Shown here: piece by piece, positions 24,680 through 37,064 of the stretch
How the letters are laid out: each line of letters starts with the position of its first letter
How positions within the stretch are numbered: position 1 is the first letter of the stretch
Assembly (NCBI RefSeq): GCF_022809125.1
Contig: NZ_JALGBI010000002.1
Coordinates: forward strand, 1 to 64,000
Length of the DNA: 64,000 bases
DNA from: Variovorax terrae
GTDB taxonomy: Bacteria > Pseudomonadota > Gammaproteobacteria > Burkholderiales > Burkholderiaceae_C
Reading direction: 5' to 3'
The notes under the pieces: generated by a model
What the model saw: only the letters and a program-made list of their open reading frames with translations
What the model was told of the DNA's origin: nothing
The model's database searches: none
Made by a program: the position numbers and the translations under genes

Positions 24680-25563
24680 GGGCTGGGCTCCTGTTTGGCA
24701 CACTGGTAACCTGCGTGCAACTGGGCATAGATGGGGCCGGGGCGGCCGTTTCCAACCGGCTGGCCGTCCAGCGTGGTGATGGGCAGCACCTCCTTGGTGG
24801 CCGAGGACAGGATCAGCTCGTCGGCGCCGAACACTTCGCTGCGGGCCAGGCGCCGCAGCTCGAAGCCGATGCCGCCGGCGCGGCAGAGCTCCTCGATCAG
24901 GCCATAGCGGATGCCTTCGAGCACCAGATGGTCCTTGGGCGGCCCCATGACGACGCCGTGCTTCACGACCCAGACGTTGCTGGCCGCGGCCTCGCTCAGG
25001 AAGCCGTCGCGGAACATCACGGTCTCCAGCGCGCCGGCGTCGGCGCTGATCTGGCGCGCGAACACCGCGCCCAGCAGGCTCACGCTCTTGATGTGGGCCT
25101 TCTGCCAGCGGAAGTCGTCGGCCGTGACGCAGGCCACGCCCTGGCTGCGCTGCGCCTCGGTGGGCAGCTTCATCACGTTGGTCATGACGAACACGGTGGG
25201 CGGGATGTCCTGCGGCATCACGTGGTCGCGCATGGCCACGCCGCGGGTCACCTGGATGTACACCAGTTGATCGGATTTTTCGGCAGAGGTCCCCGTGGAT
25301 CGGGCAAAGTCTGCTATCAGTTTGAGAGCGATCTCGCGCCACTGCGCGTGCGTGAGCGGGTTCGCCATGCGCAGCTCGCGCAGGCTGCGGTCGAGCCGCG
25401 CCATGTGCTGGGCGAAGCGGAACGGCTGCCCGCCATACACCGGCACCACCTCGTAGACGCCGTCGCCGAAGATGAAGCCGCGGTCCAGCACGCTGATCTT
25501 CGCGTCCTTGAGCGAGGTGAACTCGCCGTTGAGGTAGCAGGGGAGGTCGGGCAGGGTGTTCAT
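24676..25563 (-). CDS. D-amino acid aminotransferase-like (class IV) enzyme
   Basis: 295 residues of a fold-type IV PLP aminotransferase: DRGFIFGDGVYEVVPVYGG, HMARLDRSL, the PLP Lys in WQKAHIKSVSLLGAV, and EAAASNVWVVKHG. It most resembles D-amino acid aminotransferase, which interconverts D-Ala and D-Glu. A stretch IADFARSTGTSAEKS before DQLVYIQVTRG looks inserted relative to relatives and coincides with a copy of the dispersed repeat. It is first in an operon with DUF493, lipB and lipA. Confidence 0.85.
   Translation of the reverse strand: MNTLPDLPCYLNGEFTSLKDAKISVLDRGFIFGDGVYEVVPVYGGQPFRFAQHMARLDRSLRELRMANPLTHAQWREIALKLIADFARSTGTSAEKSDQLVYIQVTRGVAMRDHVMPQDIPPTVFVMTNVMKLPTEAQRSQGVACVTADDFRWQKAHIKSVSLLGAVFARQISADAGALETVMFRDGFLSEAAASNVWVVKHGVVMGPPKDHLVLEGIRYGLIEELCRAGGIGFELRRLARSEVFGADELILSSATKEVLPITTLDGQPVGNGRPGPIYAQLHAGYQCAKQEPSP
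25289..25329 (-). repeat. GCT-N11-AGC bipartite repeat, copy 7 (inside the aminotransferase gene)
   Basis: Minus strand GCTCTCAAACTGATAGC (25329-25313), 17-base spacer, CGGGGAC (25295-25289). It encodes ALKLIADFARSTGTS in the aminotransferase. Confidence 0.6.
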
Positions 25564-25589
25564 GGCCTGATTATCGGCAGGGGGCGGCG

Positions 25590-26036
25590 TCATTTCCAGA
25601 GCAGCACCGCCGCGATGGCCAGCCAGCCCAGCCCGAGGTTGATCTTGGCCAGCAGCGTCACCTGCCCCAGCCGGCGGCCCGCCTCGGGCCAGTTGTGCGC
25701 GGCGACGGCCTGCTTCAGGCGGCGGTAGGGCGAGGCATGGAGATGGCCGAAGATCAGCATCATCAGCACGCCCAGGCCGAGCATGGCGTGCCAGCCCGCC
25801 GGCGCGGCCTTCATGCCGACGGCGGCCAGCATCAGGGTGCCCGTGAGCAGCAGCACCGCGATGCTGACCCACACCACGATGAAGAAGCGCCCCAGCACCG
25901 CGGCCATGAGCGGCAGGCGGACCGGCGCCTCGAGCTGCGCCGCGACCGGCGGGCGCAGCGCCAGCATGATGAACGCCATGCCTCCGATCCAGAAAATGGC
26001 GGCGGCGAGATGCAGGAGCTTGAGCAGGTTGTCCAT
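25590..26036 (-). CDS. CopD-like four-helix membrane protein
   Basis: 148 residues with four hydrophobic segments and conserved His in helix 1 (LLKLLHLAAAIFWIGGMAF) and in FGHLHASPYRRL. This matches the CopD family, linked to copper resistance or haem-dependent membrane electron transfer. The ATG at 26036 is chosen because the sequence upstream (from 26093) is not hydrophobic or conserved. It ends 26 bases before the aminotransferase start. Confidence 0.75.
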   Translation of the reverse strand: MDNLLKLLHLAAAIFWIGGMAFIMLALRPPVAAQLEAPVRLPLMAAVLGRFFIVVWVSIAVLLLTGTLMLAAVGMKAAPAGWHAMLGLGVLMMLIFGHLHASPYRRLKQAVAAHNWPEAGRRLGQVTLLAKINLGLGWLAIAAVLLWK

Positions 26037-26134
26037 GGCGGTCTTCGGGGGAGTTGCGGGGGCGCGGCCATTGTGACGCGGCACGCAAAACACCTGCGAT
26101 CGGGCGGCTTATCCGACGGGTCGCACGGAAATGG

Positions 26135-26162
26135 TTGGACGCTGCGGGTTTTTACTTATAAT
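26135..26162 (+). promoter_or_regulatory. Promoter of the ATP synthase operon
   Basis: TTGGAC at 26135-26140 and a perfect TATAAT at 26157-26162 are separated by 16 bases. The expected start is near 26169, about 40 bases upstream of atpI. The intergenic space also serves the divergent CopD-like gene. Confidence 0.8.
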
Positions 26163-26209
26163 CAATGGCTTTGTAGAAATTTCGGGCCGTAACCTGAGCG
26201 TAATTTGAA

Positions 26210-26707
26210 ATGACAACAATCGCTCCAGTTCCCGAGGTGGATGCAGAGGTGCCCGATTTCAAGCCGCTGACCGCCGAAGAGGCGCAGCAGCTGCGCGAAA
26301 AGGATCCGCCGGTTTCCCCTTGGCGGGTGGTTGCGGGGCAGGTCGTGGTGGGGCTGCTGGTGGCATTGGCCGCCTGGGGCCTGACCGGGAGGCAAAACAT
26401 AGGTTGGTCGGCCGGATACGGCGCGCTGGCAGTGGTGATTCCCGCTGCCCTGTTCGCGCGGGGGCTGATGAGCCGCGTGTCTTCCGTCGGCACGGCAGGG
26501 CAGAGGGCGGGTGCCGCGGCATTCAGCTTCCTGCTGTGGGAAATGGTCAAGATTGCCTTGACGGTCGCAATGCTGTTTGCGGCGCCAAGGCTGGTTGCCC
26601 ACTTGAGCTGGCCAGCAATGCTGATCGGCCTGGTGGCGACGATGAAGGTGTATTGGGTGGCGCTTGTGTTCAAGGACGCATTTCGCCCGAAACGTAAAAC
26701 GACGTAA
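26210..26707 (+). CDS. atpI: ATP synthase accessory protein I
   Basis: 165 residues: a charged N-terminal part (about 1-40), then four hydrophobic segments, with WEMVKIALTVAMLFAAP as in AtpI proteins. AtpI helps assemble the c-ring. It is the first gene after the promoter, the usual position. Confidence 0.88.
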   Translation: MTTIAPVPEVDAEVPDFKPLTAEEAQQLREKDPPVSPWRVVAGQVVVGLLVALAAWGLTGRQNIGWSAGYGALAVVIPAALFARGLMSRVSSVGTAGQRAGAAAFSFLLWEMVKIALTVAMLFAAPRLVAHLSWPAMLIGLVATMKVYWVALVFKDAFRPKRKTT

Positions 26708-26722
26708 AAGACGAGCAAACAG

Positions 26723-27604
26723 ATGGCTGCTGAAAACGCTGCAGAGAATTTGGCCCACGCAGGCCCGACCGCCGGTGAGTACATCGCTCACCACCTGACG
26801 CATCTGCAGAACAAGCCGATGCAGGGCGTTGTCGATTTCACGGTCTTCAACCTCGATTCGATCTTCTGGGCCGTGCTGCTGGGCGTCGTCGGCAGCCTGC
26901 TGCTGTGGAAAGCCGCCAAGTCCGCCACCGCGGGCGTGCCGGGCCGCTTCCAGGCCGCCGTGGAAATCCTGGTCGAGATGGTCGACAGCCAGGCCAAGGG
27001 CATCATCCACAACGCCAACAGCCGCAAGCTGGTGGCCCCGCTGGCGCTGGCCGTGTTCGTCTGGATCTTCCTGATGAACGCCATGGACCTGCTGCCGGTG
27101 GACCTGCTGCCCAAGGTCTGGGGGCTGTTCTATGGCGCCGCTGGCCACGACCCCCACCATGCCTACCTGCGCGTCGTGCCCACGGCCGACCTGTCGACCA
27201 CGCTGGGCCTGTCGGTCTCGGTGCTGCTGGTCTGCCTGGTCTACAACATCAAGATCAAGGGCCTGGGCGGCTGGCTGCACGAAATGGTGTCCGCTCCGTT
27301 CGGCGGCCACCCGATCCTCTGGCCGTTCAACTTCGTGTTCCAGATCATCGAATTCATCGCCAAGACCGTCTCGCACGGCATGCGACTGTTCGGCAACATG
27401 TACGCCGGCGAGCTGGTGTTCATGCTGATCGCCCTCATGGGCGGCGCCGCCGCCGCGTCGCTGTCGGGCGTGCTGCTGCCGATCGGCCAGATCATCGCCG
27501 GCACCGTCTGGGCGATCTTCCACATCCTGATCATCACCCTGCAGGCCTTCATCTTCATGATGCTGGCGCTGGTGTATGTCGGCCAGGCGCACGACGCCCA
27601 CTGA
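26723..27604 (+). CDS. atpB: ATP synthase F0 subunit a
   Basis: 293 residues with five or six membrane helices. The essential Arg lies in SHGMRLFGNMYAGELVFMLI, and the last helices contain GTVWAIFHILIITLQAFIFMML. It forms the proton half-channels facing the c-ring. Confidence 0.96.
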   Translation: MAAENAAENLAHAGPTAGEYIAHHLTHLQNKPMQGVVDFTVFNLDSIFWAVLLGVVGSLLLWKAAKSATAGVPGRFQAAVEILVEMVDSQAKGIIHNANSRKLVAPLALAVFVWIFLMNAMDLLPVDLLPKVWGLFYGAAGHDPHHAYLRVVPTADLSTTLGLSVSVLLVCLVYNIKIKGLGGWLHEMVSAPFGGHPILWPFNFVFQIIEFIAKTVSHGMRLFGNMYAGELVFMLIALMGGAAAASLSGVLLPIGQIIAGTVWAIFHILIITLQAFIFMMLALVYVGQAHDAH

Positions 27605-27907
<303 letters not shown>

Positions 27908-27946
27908 TCGTTCGCTTGTCCATCAACTGACTGAAAGGGTGTTGCT

Positions 27947-28417
27947 GTGAGCATCAACGCAACCCTGTTCGTCCAGGCGATTGTTTTCGCGATCCTGGTG
28001 TGGTTCACGATGAAATTCGTGTGGCCACCCATCGCTGCTGCGCTCGACGAACGTGCCAAGAAGATCGCCGACGGCCTCGCTGCCGCCGACAAAGCCAAGT
28101 CCGAGCTGTCCGCCGCCAACCAGCGCGTGGAGGCCGAACTGGCCAAGTCGCGCAACGAGACGGCTGCACGCCTGGCGGATGCCGAGCGCCGTGCACAGGC
28201 GATTGTCGAAGAAGCCAAGACCAAGGCCACCGAAGAGGGCAACAAGATCGTTGCCGCTGCCAAGGTGGAAGCCGAACAGCAGACCGTGAAGGCCCGCGAA
28301 GCCCTGCGCGAGCAGGTGGCCGCGCTGGCGGTCAAGGGCGCCGAGCAGATTCTCCGCAAGGAAGTCAATGCGGGCGTCCACGCCGATCTGCTGAATCGCC
28401 TGAAGACCGAGCTGTAA
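27947..28417 (+). CDS. atpF: ATP synthase F0 subunit b
   Basis: 156 residues: one membrane helix ([25 protein letters not shown]) and a long charged coiled coil forming the stator. The start is GTG at 27947 with GAAAGGG upstream; no ATG is suitably placed. Confidence 0.95.
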   Translation: MSINATLFVQAIVFAILVWFTMKFVWPPIAAALDERAKKIADGLAAADKAKSELSAANQRVEAELAKSRNETAARLADAERRAQAIVEEAKTKATEEGNKIVAAAKVEAEQQTVKAREALREQVAALAVKGAEQILRKEVNAGVHADLLNRLKTEL

Positions 28418-28428
28418 GAGGGACAACC

Positions 28429-28959
28429 ATGGCTGAACTTGCCACCATTGCCCGTCCTTACGCCGAAGCGCTGTTCAAGGCTGCCGGTGCCGACCTGGGC
28501 GGCACGGCCGCCTGGGTCAGTGAGCTGGCCGAGATCGCCGCCAACCCTCAGCTGCAGCAGTTTGCCGACAATCCCAAGGTCACGGTGAACCAGGTGTTCG
28601 ACGTGATGGCCGGGGTGGCCAAGTCGGCCCTGCCCGACACGGCGAAGAACTTCCTGCGCACCGTGATCGAGAACGGCCGCCTGGCCGCGCTACCCGAGAT
28701 CGCCGCGCAGTTCCGCGCGCTCAAGAATGCGCAGAGCGGCTCGTCCGACACGGTCGTGTACAGCGCCTTCCCGATCGACGGCGCGGCGCTGGCCGATGTG
28801 GCTGCCGCGCTCGAAAAGCGCTTCGGCCGCAAGCTCAATGTGAGCGTCGAGCTCGAGCCGGCGCTGATCGGCGGCATTCGCGTGGTGGTGGGCGACGAGG
28901 TGCTGGACACCTCCGTCAAGGCCCGTCTGGAACAAATGAAAATGGCCCTCACTGCCTGA
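28429..28959 (+). CDS. atpH: ATP synthase F1 subunit delta
   Basis: 176 residues with [16 protein letters not shown] at the start and the C-terminal [28 protein letters not shown]. It links subunit b to the top of the alpha3-beta3 head. The ATG follows GAGGGA 11 bases after atpF. Confidence 0.95.
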   Translation: MAELATIARPYAEALFKAAGADLGGTAAWVSELAEIAANPQLQQFADNPKVTVNQVFDVMAGVAKSALPDTAKNFLRTVIENGRLAALPEIAAQFRALKNAQSGSSDTVVYSAFPIDGAALADVAAALEKRFGRKLNVSVELEPALIGGIRVVVGDEVLDTSVKARLEQMKMALTA

Positions 28960-29006
28960 GCCCCAGGCTTGAGCTGTTGGCAATTTAACGAAAGAAGGAA
29001 AGAGTC

Positions 29007-30560
<1,554 letters not shown>

Positions 30561-30588
30561 TTTCCACCTGACGAATTAGGAGCCATCG

Positions 30589-31473
30589 ATGGCAGCAGGC
30601 AAGGAACTACGCACCAAGATCAAATCGGTGGAAAACACCAAGAAGATCACCAAGGCCATGGAAATGATTTCCGTGTCCAAGATGCGCAAGGCGCAGGAGC
30701 GTATGCGCGCCGCCCGTCCTTACAGCGAGAAGATCCGCAACATCGCCAGCAACCTGGGGCAGGCCAATCCGGAGTACGTGCACACGTTCATGAAGACCAA
30801 CGACGGCAAGTCGGTGGGCTTCATCGTGGTGACGACCGACAAGGGCCTGTGCGGTGGCTTGAACACCAACCTGCTGCGCGCCGTGACCACCAAGCTGCGC
30901 GAGACGCAGTCGGCCGGCAAGACGGTGCAGGCGGTGGCCATCGGCAGCAAGGGTTTGGGTTTTCTCAACCGTGTGGGCGCCAAGGTGGTGTCGCATGTGA
31001 CGCACCTGGGTGACAAGCCGCATCTGGACCGCCTGATCGGCCCGGTCAAGGTGCTGCTGGACGCCTACGCCAAGGGCGAAGTGAGCGCAGTGTACCTGTG
31101 CTACAACGATTTCGTCAGCACCATGAAGCAGGAGCCGGTGGTGTCGCAGCTGCTGCCGCTGTCGGCCGCGGCGATGCATGCGGAAACGCAGGCCAGCGGC
31201 ACGCAGCACGGCTGGGACTACATCTACGAGCCCGACGCGCAGACCGTCATCGACGACCTGCTGGTGCGCTACGTGGAAGCACTGGTGTACCAGGCCCTGG
31301 CGGAAAACATGGCCTCGGAGCATGCGGCGCGCATGGTGGCCATGAAGGCCGCCACCGACAACGCCGGCAATGTGATCGGTGAGCTGAAACTGATCTACAA
31401 CAAGACCCGGCAGGCCGCGATCACCAAAGAGCTGTCTGAAATCGTGTCCGGCGCCGCGGCGATCAGCGGCTGA
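30589..31473 (+). CDS. atpG: ATP synthase F1 subunit gamma
   Basis: 294 residues; the two long terminal helices form the rotor shaft ([24 protein letters not shown] and the C-terminal [28 protein letters not shown]). Conserved [11 protein letters not shown] is present. AGGAG precedes the ATG. Confidence 0.96.
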   Translation: MAAGKELRTKIKSVENTKKITKAMEMISVSKMRKAQERMRAARPYSEKIRNIASNLGQANPEYVHTFMKTNDGKSVGFIVVTTDKGLCGGLNTNLLRAVTTKLRETQSAGKTVQAVAIGSKGLGFLNRVGAKVVSHVTHLGDKPHLDRLIGPVKVLLDAYAKGEVSAVYLCYNDFVSTMKQEPVVSQLLPLSAAAMHAETQASGTQHGWDYIYEPDAQTVIDDLLVRYVEALVYQALAENMASEHAARMVAMKAATDNAGNVIGELKLIYNKTRQAAITKELSEIVSGAAAISG

Positions 31474-32925
<1,452 letters not shown>

Positions 32926-32928
32926 GCG

Positions 32929-33354
32929 ATGGACACCACGCACACCATCCACGTCGATGTCGTGAGCGCCGAAGAGTCCATCTTCTCGGGCGAAGCCAGG
33001 TTCGTGGCCCTGCCCGGCGAAGCGGGCGAGCTCGGCATCTACCCGCGCCACACGCCGCTGATCACGCGCATCCGGCCCGGCTCGGTGCGCATCGAGAAGG
33101 CCGACGGCAGCGAGGAGTTCGTCTTCGTGGCCGGTGGCATTCTTGAAGTGCAGCCGAACTGCGTGACCGTGCTGTCCGACACCGCCATCCGCGGCAAGGA
33201 CCTGGACGACGAGAAGGCGACGGCGGCCAAGGCCGCGGCCGAGGAAGCGCTGAAGAACGCCAAGAGCGAGCTGGACCTGGCCAAGGCTCAGTCCGAACTC
33301 GCCGTGATGGCGGCCCAGATCGCCGCCCTGCGCAAGTACCGCCAGAAGAAATAA
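32929..33354 (+). CDS. atpC: ATP synthase F1 subunit epsilon
   Basis: 141 residues: a beta-sandwich with [24 protein letters not shown] and a C-terminal helical part that can inhibit the enzyme. It begins 3 bases after atpD and is the last gene before the terminator. Confidence 0.96.
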   Translation: MDTTHTIHVDVVSAEESIFSGEARFVALPGEAGELGIYPRHTPLITRIRPGSVRIEKADGSEEFVFVAGGILEVQPNCVTVLSDTAIRGKDLDDEKATAAKAAAEEALKNAKSELDLAKAQSELAVMAAQIAALRKYRQKK

Positions 33355-33378
33355 GCCTTCGTTCGGCAGACCTCTCGC

Positions 33379-33406
33379 AAAAAAGCCGCCCTCGGGCGGC
33401 TTTTTT
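33379..33406 (+). terminator. Rho-independent terminator of the atp operon
   Basis: GCCGCC/GGCGGC stem around CTCG (33385-33400), flanked by six A on the left and six T on the right, so it can act in both directions (also for the convergent Bug gene). Confidence 0.95.
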
Positions 33407-33428
33407 CTTGGCCGGCAGAAGAGGCGGC

Positions 33429-34412
33429 TCAGAGGTCGGGCTTGAGCCCGGAGCGCTCGATCACGGGCTTCCAGCGCTGCAGCTCGTCCTGCATGAATTT
33501 CGCCAGTTCCTCGGGCGTGCTGCCCACCGGGTCGAAATAGGCGGTCTGCAGGCGGCGCAGCACCTCCGGGTCCTTCAGCACCGCCGCGATCTCGCGGCTC
33601 ATGCGCTGGACCACGGCCGGCGGCGTGCCCTTGGGCGCCATGTAGGCGAACCAGGGGGAGGCCTGGATGTCGTTGAGGCCCGACTCCTTCAGGGTCGGCA
33701 GCTCCGGCAGCAGCGGTGAGCGCTGCGTCGAGGTCACGGCCAGGGCCTTGAGCCGGCCGGCCTTGGCCTGCGGCATGATCGCCACCGGCGGCAGGCACGC
33801 GAACTGGATGTCGCCCTGGATCATGGCGGTCACGGCCTGGCCCGATGCGGCGTAGGGAAAGTGCACCGCGAACGAGTTCGTGCGCAGCTTGATCAGCTCC
33901 ACGCTCAGGTGCGAGATCGAGCCGTTGCCGCTGGACGCGAAGTTGTATTTGCCCGGGTTGCGGCGCAGCGCCTCGAGCCAGCCCTTGACCGAGTCCACGC
34001 CGAGCGCATTGGACACCGCGCAGACGTTGGGAGTGGTCGCGGCCAGCGACACCGGGACCAGGTCACGGAACGGGTCGTAGGGCAGGTTCTTGTAGAGCAC
34101 CGTGTTGTAGACCAGCGGCGCGTTGACCGACAGCAGGAAGGTGTAGCCGTCGGGCGCGGCCTTGCTCGCCAGGTCGGTGCCGGTGTTGCCGCCGGCGCCG
34201 GGCCGGTTCTCCACGATCAGCGCCTGGCCCAGGCGCGCGGCCAGCTTGTCGTTGATGATGCGCGCCAGGATGTCGGGCGACGAGCCCGCGCCGAACGGCA
34301 CCACCACGCGCACCACGCGCTGCGGCCAGTCCTGGGCCTGGGCCGCGCCAGAGCCGAGCGCCAAGGCGAGGGCGGCGCAGGCCGCGAGTCTGGAGCCGAG
34401 CTGCTGCTTCAT
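33429..34412 (-). CDS. Bug-family (TctC) tripartite carboxylate transporter binding protein
   Basis: 327 residues: signal peptide ending AAQAQ, then the TctC pattern RVVVPFGAGSSPDILARIINDKL, ENRPGAGGNTGTDLASKAAPDGYT, and PKGTPPAVVQRM near the end. It is a periplasmic binding protein for an unknown carboxylate; no membrane components are nearby. Its ATG overlaps the stop of the chorismate-mutase-like gene by four bases. Confidence 0.9.
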   Translation of the reverse strand: MKQQLGSRLAACAALALALGSGAAQAQDWPQRVVRVVVPFGAGSSPDILARIINDKLAARLGQALIVENRPGAGGNTGTDLASKAAPDGYTFLLSVNAPLVYNTVLYKNLPYDPFRDLVPVSLAATTPNVCAVSNALGVDSVKGWLEALRRNPGKYNFASSGNGSISHLSVELIKLRTNSFAVHFPYAASGQAVTAMIQGDIQFACLPPVAIMPQAKAGRLKALAVTSTQRSPLLPELPTLKESGLNDIQASPWFAYMAPKGTPPAVVQRMSREIAAVLKDPEVLRRLQTAYFDPVGSTPEELAKFMQDELQRWKPVIERSGLKPDL

Positions 34413-34777
34413 GCCGGTACCTCCGGCACGGCTTCCATGCCGGCGAAATCCTGCTGCTCCCGCGCGATGAAGCCGGCGATCAAGGCCCGGTAGCAGGCCT
34501 CGACCACCTCGGGGTAGGCGCCATGCTCGGCGGCCAGTTGCAGCACCTTGTCGATGACCTCCTGCTGGCGCTGCGGCGCCGACACCTGGAAGGCATCGCG
34601 CTTGAAGCGCGCGGCGTCCTTCACGTAGCGGCCGCGCTCGGCCAGCAGCGGCACGATGAGGCGGTCGAGCCGGTCGATGTTGGCGCGCACTTCGGCGAGC
34701 GTCCGGCACAGGGGCTGGTAAGCGGGATCGCGGTAGCGGCGCAGCGCGGCGCCGTCGGGGGAGGGTTCTTGGTTCAT
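34409..34777 (-). CDS. Chorismate mutase-like (AroQ fold) protein
   Basis: 122 residues, all-helical. RANIDRLDRLIVPLLAERGRYVKDAARFKRD and the later AEHGAYPEVVEACYRALIAGFIAREQQDF match the AroQ chorismate mutase or PchB-type pattern. It may convert chorismate to prephenate or act on a related substrate. The start at 34777 is chosen over 34858, as only the later part is conserved. It is co-translated with the Bug gene. Confidence 0.75.
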   Translation of the reverse strand: MNQEPSPDGAALRRYRDPAYQPLCRTLAEVRANIDRLDRLIVPLLAERGRYVKDAARFKRDAFQVSAPQRQQEVIDKVLQLAAEHGAYPEVVEACYRALIAGFIAREQQDFAGMEAVPEVPA

Positions 34778-34920
34778 CGGGTGTCTCGGGATCGTGCGAT
34801 GGAGGGCGCATGGCCCGCAGGAGGCGGGCGGGTGGCACGAGTGTACGCGCGCCGCCACTCATGAAAACCGGCGCGGCTCAGGCCAGGGCACCGCGGAGCC
34901 GGCTTTGCCGGGCCGCTGGT

Positions 34921-34970
34921 GGCGCCCCCTTGAGGGGGAGGCGCCGCAGGCGCTTCGGGGGGGAGGGTTG
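34921..34970. repeat. GC-rich intergenic repeat with hairpin
   Basis: GGCGCCCCC (34921-34929) pairs with GGGGGAGGCGCC (34934-34945), followed by a second GC palindrome and a G-run. Sequences of this shape recur between genes in Comamonadaceae (recollection, not checked). It may terminate the TPM gene transcript on the minus strand. The rest of 34778-34972 shows no gene. Confidence 0.5.
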
Positions 34971-34972
34971 CT

Positions 34973-35482
34973 TTAGCCCAGCACGGGCCGGTCCGGCAGT
35001 TCGTTGTGGTGCTGCTCGCCCTCGGCCAGCGGGAAATGGCGCACCAGCACGGCCGACAGCTCTTCCAGCGCCTGCGTCAGCCCGTCCTCGAAGCGGCGCT
35101 CGCTGAAGGCCTGGCCCATGCGCCGCGTCATGGCCCGCCACTCGGCGGGGGGCACGTGCTGGTTCAGGCCGCGGTCGGCCACCAGCTCGATCGCGTGCTC
35201 GGCCAGCAGCAGGTAGACCAGCACGCCGTTGTTGTGCTCGGTGTCCCAGACGCGCAGCTTGCCGAACAGCGTGACGGCGCGCTCACGGGCCGTCGCGCCG
35301 CGCCACAGGTAGCTCATCGGCAGGCCGGCCTCCACGCAGATGCGGATCTCGCCGCTGTGGCGCTTCTCGCTGGCGGCCACGCGCTGCATCAGGCGCTTCA
35401 CCATGGCCGGCGGCACGGCGCGGTGCGTGTCGGACTCGTCGAGCCAGCGGTGCTTGAGGATGCGTCGCAGCGTCTTGAACAT
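34973..35482 (-). CDS. TPM-domain protein, short
   Basis: 169 residues. It carries the TPM fold seen in YgcG/Psb32 proteins (GEIRICVEAGLPMSYLWRGATARERAVTLFGKLRVWDTEHNNGVLVYLLLAEHAIELVADRGLNQHV). It lacks an obvious signal peptide. The ATG at 35482 overlaps the upstream stop by one base (TGATG); a GTG one codon earlier is also possible. It works presumably with the upstream TPM and LemA proteins. Confidence 0.82.
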   Translation of the reverse strand: MFKTLRRILKHRWLDESDTHRAVPPAMVKRLMQRVAASEKRHSGEIRICVEAGLPMSYLWRGATARERAVTLFGKLRVWDTEHNNGVLVYLLLAEHAIELVADRGLNQHVPPAEWRAMTRRMGQAFSERRFEDGLTQALEELSAVLVRHFPLAEGEQHHNELPDRPVLG

Positions 35483-36423
35483 CACCAGTCTCCCGAGGCG
35501 CCGCCGCCGCCAAAATCGCCGCCGCCGCCCGAGCTGAAGCCGCCACCACCGCCGCCGCTGCTCCAGCCGCCGCCACCTCCACCGCCACTGCCGCCCCAGC
35601 CGCCGCCGAAGCCGCCGCGTCCGCGACCGGCCGGCAGCGTGGGCGTGAAGCTGGAGAACAGTGCGAACAGCAGCGCGACCATGGCCGCAAGTCCGGCCAC
35701 GAAGAGGCTGGAGGTGATGGCCAGCGCCAGCACGCCCACGCCACCGCCCGTGACCAGCGCGCCCAGCTTGCGCCCCAGCAGGCTGCGCAGCACGGCGCCG
35801 CCGATCGGCACCGCGAAGAACAGGAAGACCGCCAGATCCATCCAGTCGAAGCCCTCGTCCAGCGGCGAGCCGTGGTGTCGCGTGGCGGTGCCCGCCGGCG
35901 CCTGCGGCGCGGGCAGCGCCTCGCCGCTGATGCGCGCCGTGAGCTGGTCCACCGCCGCGTCCAGCCCGGCCGCGTAGTCGCCCTTCCTGAAGTTCGGCGT
36001 GATGGCCTCGTCGATCACCTGCTTGGCGGCCAGGTCGGGCACGGCGCCTTCCAGCGTCTTGGCGACCTCGATGCGCACCTTGCGGTCGTTCTTGGCGACC
36101 AGCAGGATCAGGCCGTCGCCCACGCCCTGGCGGCCGATCTTCCAGGCGTTGCCCACGCGGTTGGCGTAGGCCGCGATGTCCTCGGGCTGCGTGGTCGGCA
36201 CCATCAGGATCACCAACTGCGAGCCCTTGGCCTGCTCGAAGGCGGCCAGCCGGGCTTCCAGCGCCTGCTGCTGCGAGGCCTGCAGCGTGCCGGTGGTGTC
36301 CAGCACATGGGCCGTCAGCGCCGGAATGGGCTGCAGCGGCTGCGCCCAGGCGGCCAGGGCGAAGCTCGCGAGTGCTATGAAAAAAAGAGCAGCCAGTGAC
36401 CGGGTGATGCGGACCTGGAGCAT
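35482..36423 (-). CDS. YgcG-type TPM-domain membrane protein with Gly-rich tail
   Basis: 313 residues: signal peptide (TRSLAALFFIALASFALAAWAQ), TPM domain (about 25-170), two or three membrane helices (about 195-260) and a Gly/Ser-rich tail. This layout is typical of YgcG proteins next to LemA, thought to act in membrane protein quality or stress. Start: ATG 36423 (a GTG at 36432 is possible). A dispersed repeat encodes part of its signal peptide. Confidence 0.85.
   Translation of the reverse strand: MLQVRITRSLAALFFIALASFALAAWAQPLQPIPALTAHVLDTTGTLQASQQQALEARLAAFEQAKGSQLVILMVPTTQPEDIAAYANRVGNAWKIGRQGVGDGLILLVAKNDRKVRIEVAKTLEGAVPDLAAKQVIDEAITPNFRKGDYAAGLDAAVDQLTARISGEALPAPQAPAGTATRHHGSPLDEGFDWMDLAVFLFFAVPIGGAVLRSLLGRKLGALVTGGGVGVLALAITSSLFVAGLAAMVALLFALFSSFTPTLPAGRGRGGFGGGWGGSGGGGGGGWSSGGGGGGFSSGGGGDFGGGGASGDW
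36344..36390 (-). repeat. GCT-N11-AGC bipartite repeat, copy 8 (coding, diverged)
   Basis: Minus strand GCTCTTTTTTTCATAGC (36390-36374). A CCTGGGC follows but 6 bases further than in other copies. It encodes ALFFIA of the YgcG signal peptide. Confidence 0.5.
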
Positions 36424-36432
36424 ATTCGGCAC

Positions 36433-37020
36433 TTATTTCTTGGTGAAATCGACCTGCGGCGGCGTGGCGAGCTGGGCTTCGTTCTGCACGCTGAAGTTGG
36501 GCTTGGGCGCATAGCTGAAGGCCATGGCCGTGAGGTTGCTGGGGAAGCTGCGCGCCAGCACGTTGTACTCCTGCACCGCCTGGATGTAGCGGTTGCGCGC
36601 CACGGTGATGCGGTTCTCGGTGCCTTCGAGCTGCACCCGCAGGTCGCGGAAGCCCTGGTTGGCCTTGAGCTCGGGGTAGCGCTCGCTCACCACCATCAGG
36701 CGGCTCAGCGCGCTGCCGAGCTCGCCCTGCGCCTGCTGGAACTTGTTGAAGGCCTCGGGGTTGTTCAGCGTCTCGGGCGTGACCTGGATCGAGGTGGCCT
36801 TGGCGCGCGCCTCCACCACCTTGGTCAGCGTGTCCTGCTCGAACTGGGCCTCGCCCTTGACCGTGGCCACGATGTTGGGCACCAGGTCGGCGCGGCGCTG
36901 GTACTGGTTGAGCACCTCGCTCCAGGCCGCCTTGGTCTGCTCGTCCAGCCGCTGGAAATCGTTGTAGCCGCAGCCGCCCAGGGACAGCGTTGCGATGAGG
37001 ATGAGAAGCCAGCGTTTCAT
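36433..37020 (-). CDS. lemA: LemA family lipoprotein
   Basis: 195 residues: lipobox SLGGC (Cys 17), then the LemA helical core with AAWSEVLNQYQRRADLVPNIVATVKG and LRVQLEGTENRITVARNRYIQAVQEYN. LemA is membrane-anchored with its helices on the outer side. It is the first gene of the LemA-YgcG-TPM operon (10 bases to the next). Confidence 0.9.
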   Translation of the reverse strand: MKRWLLILIATLSLGGCGYNDFQRLDEQTKAAWSEVLNQYQRRADLVPNIVATVKGEAQFEQDTLTKVVEARAKATSIQVTPETLNNPEAFNKFQQAQGELGSALSRLMVVSERYPELKANQGFRDLRVQLEGTENRITVARNRYIQAVQEYNVLARSFPSNLTAMAFSYAPKPNFSVQNEAQLATPPQVDFTKK

Positions 37021-37064
37021 CGGATTGATCTCCTGCCTGTGGAATGCGACGGTAGCATAGTTGG

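Noticed and set aside
35006..35977. A proline-rich plus-strand frame that looked like a surface protein
   Set aside because: It is the complement of the Gly-rich tail of the YgcG gene; poly-Pro arises from the poly-Gly codons.
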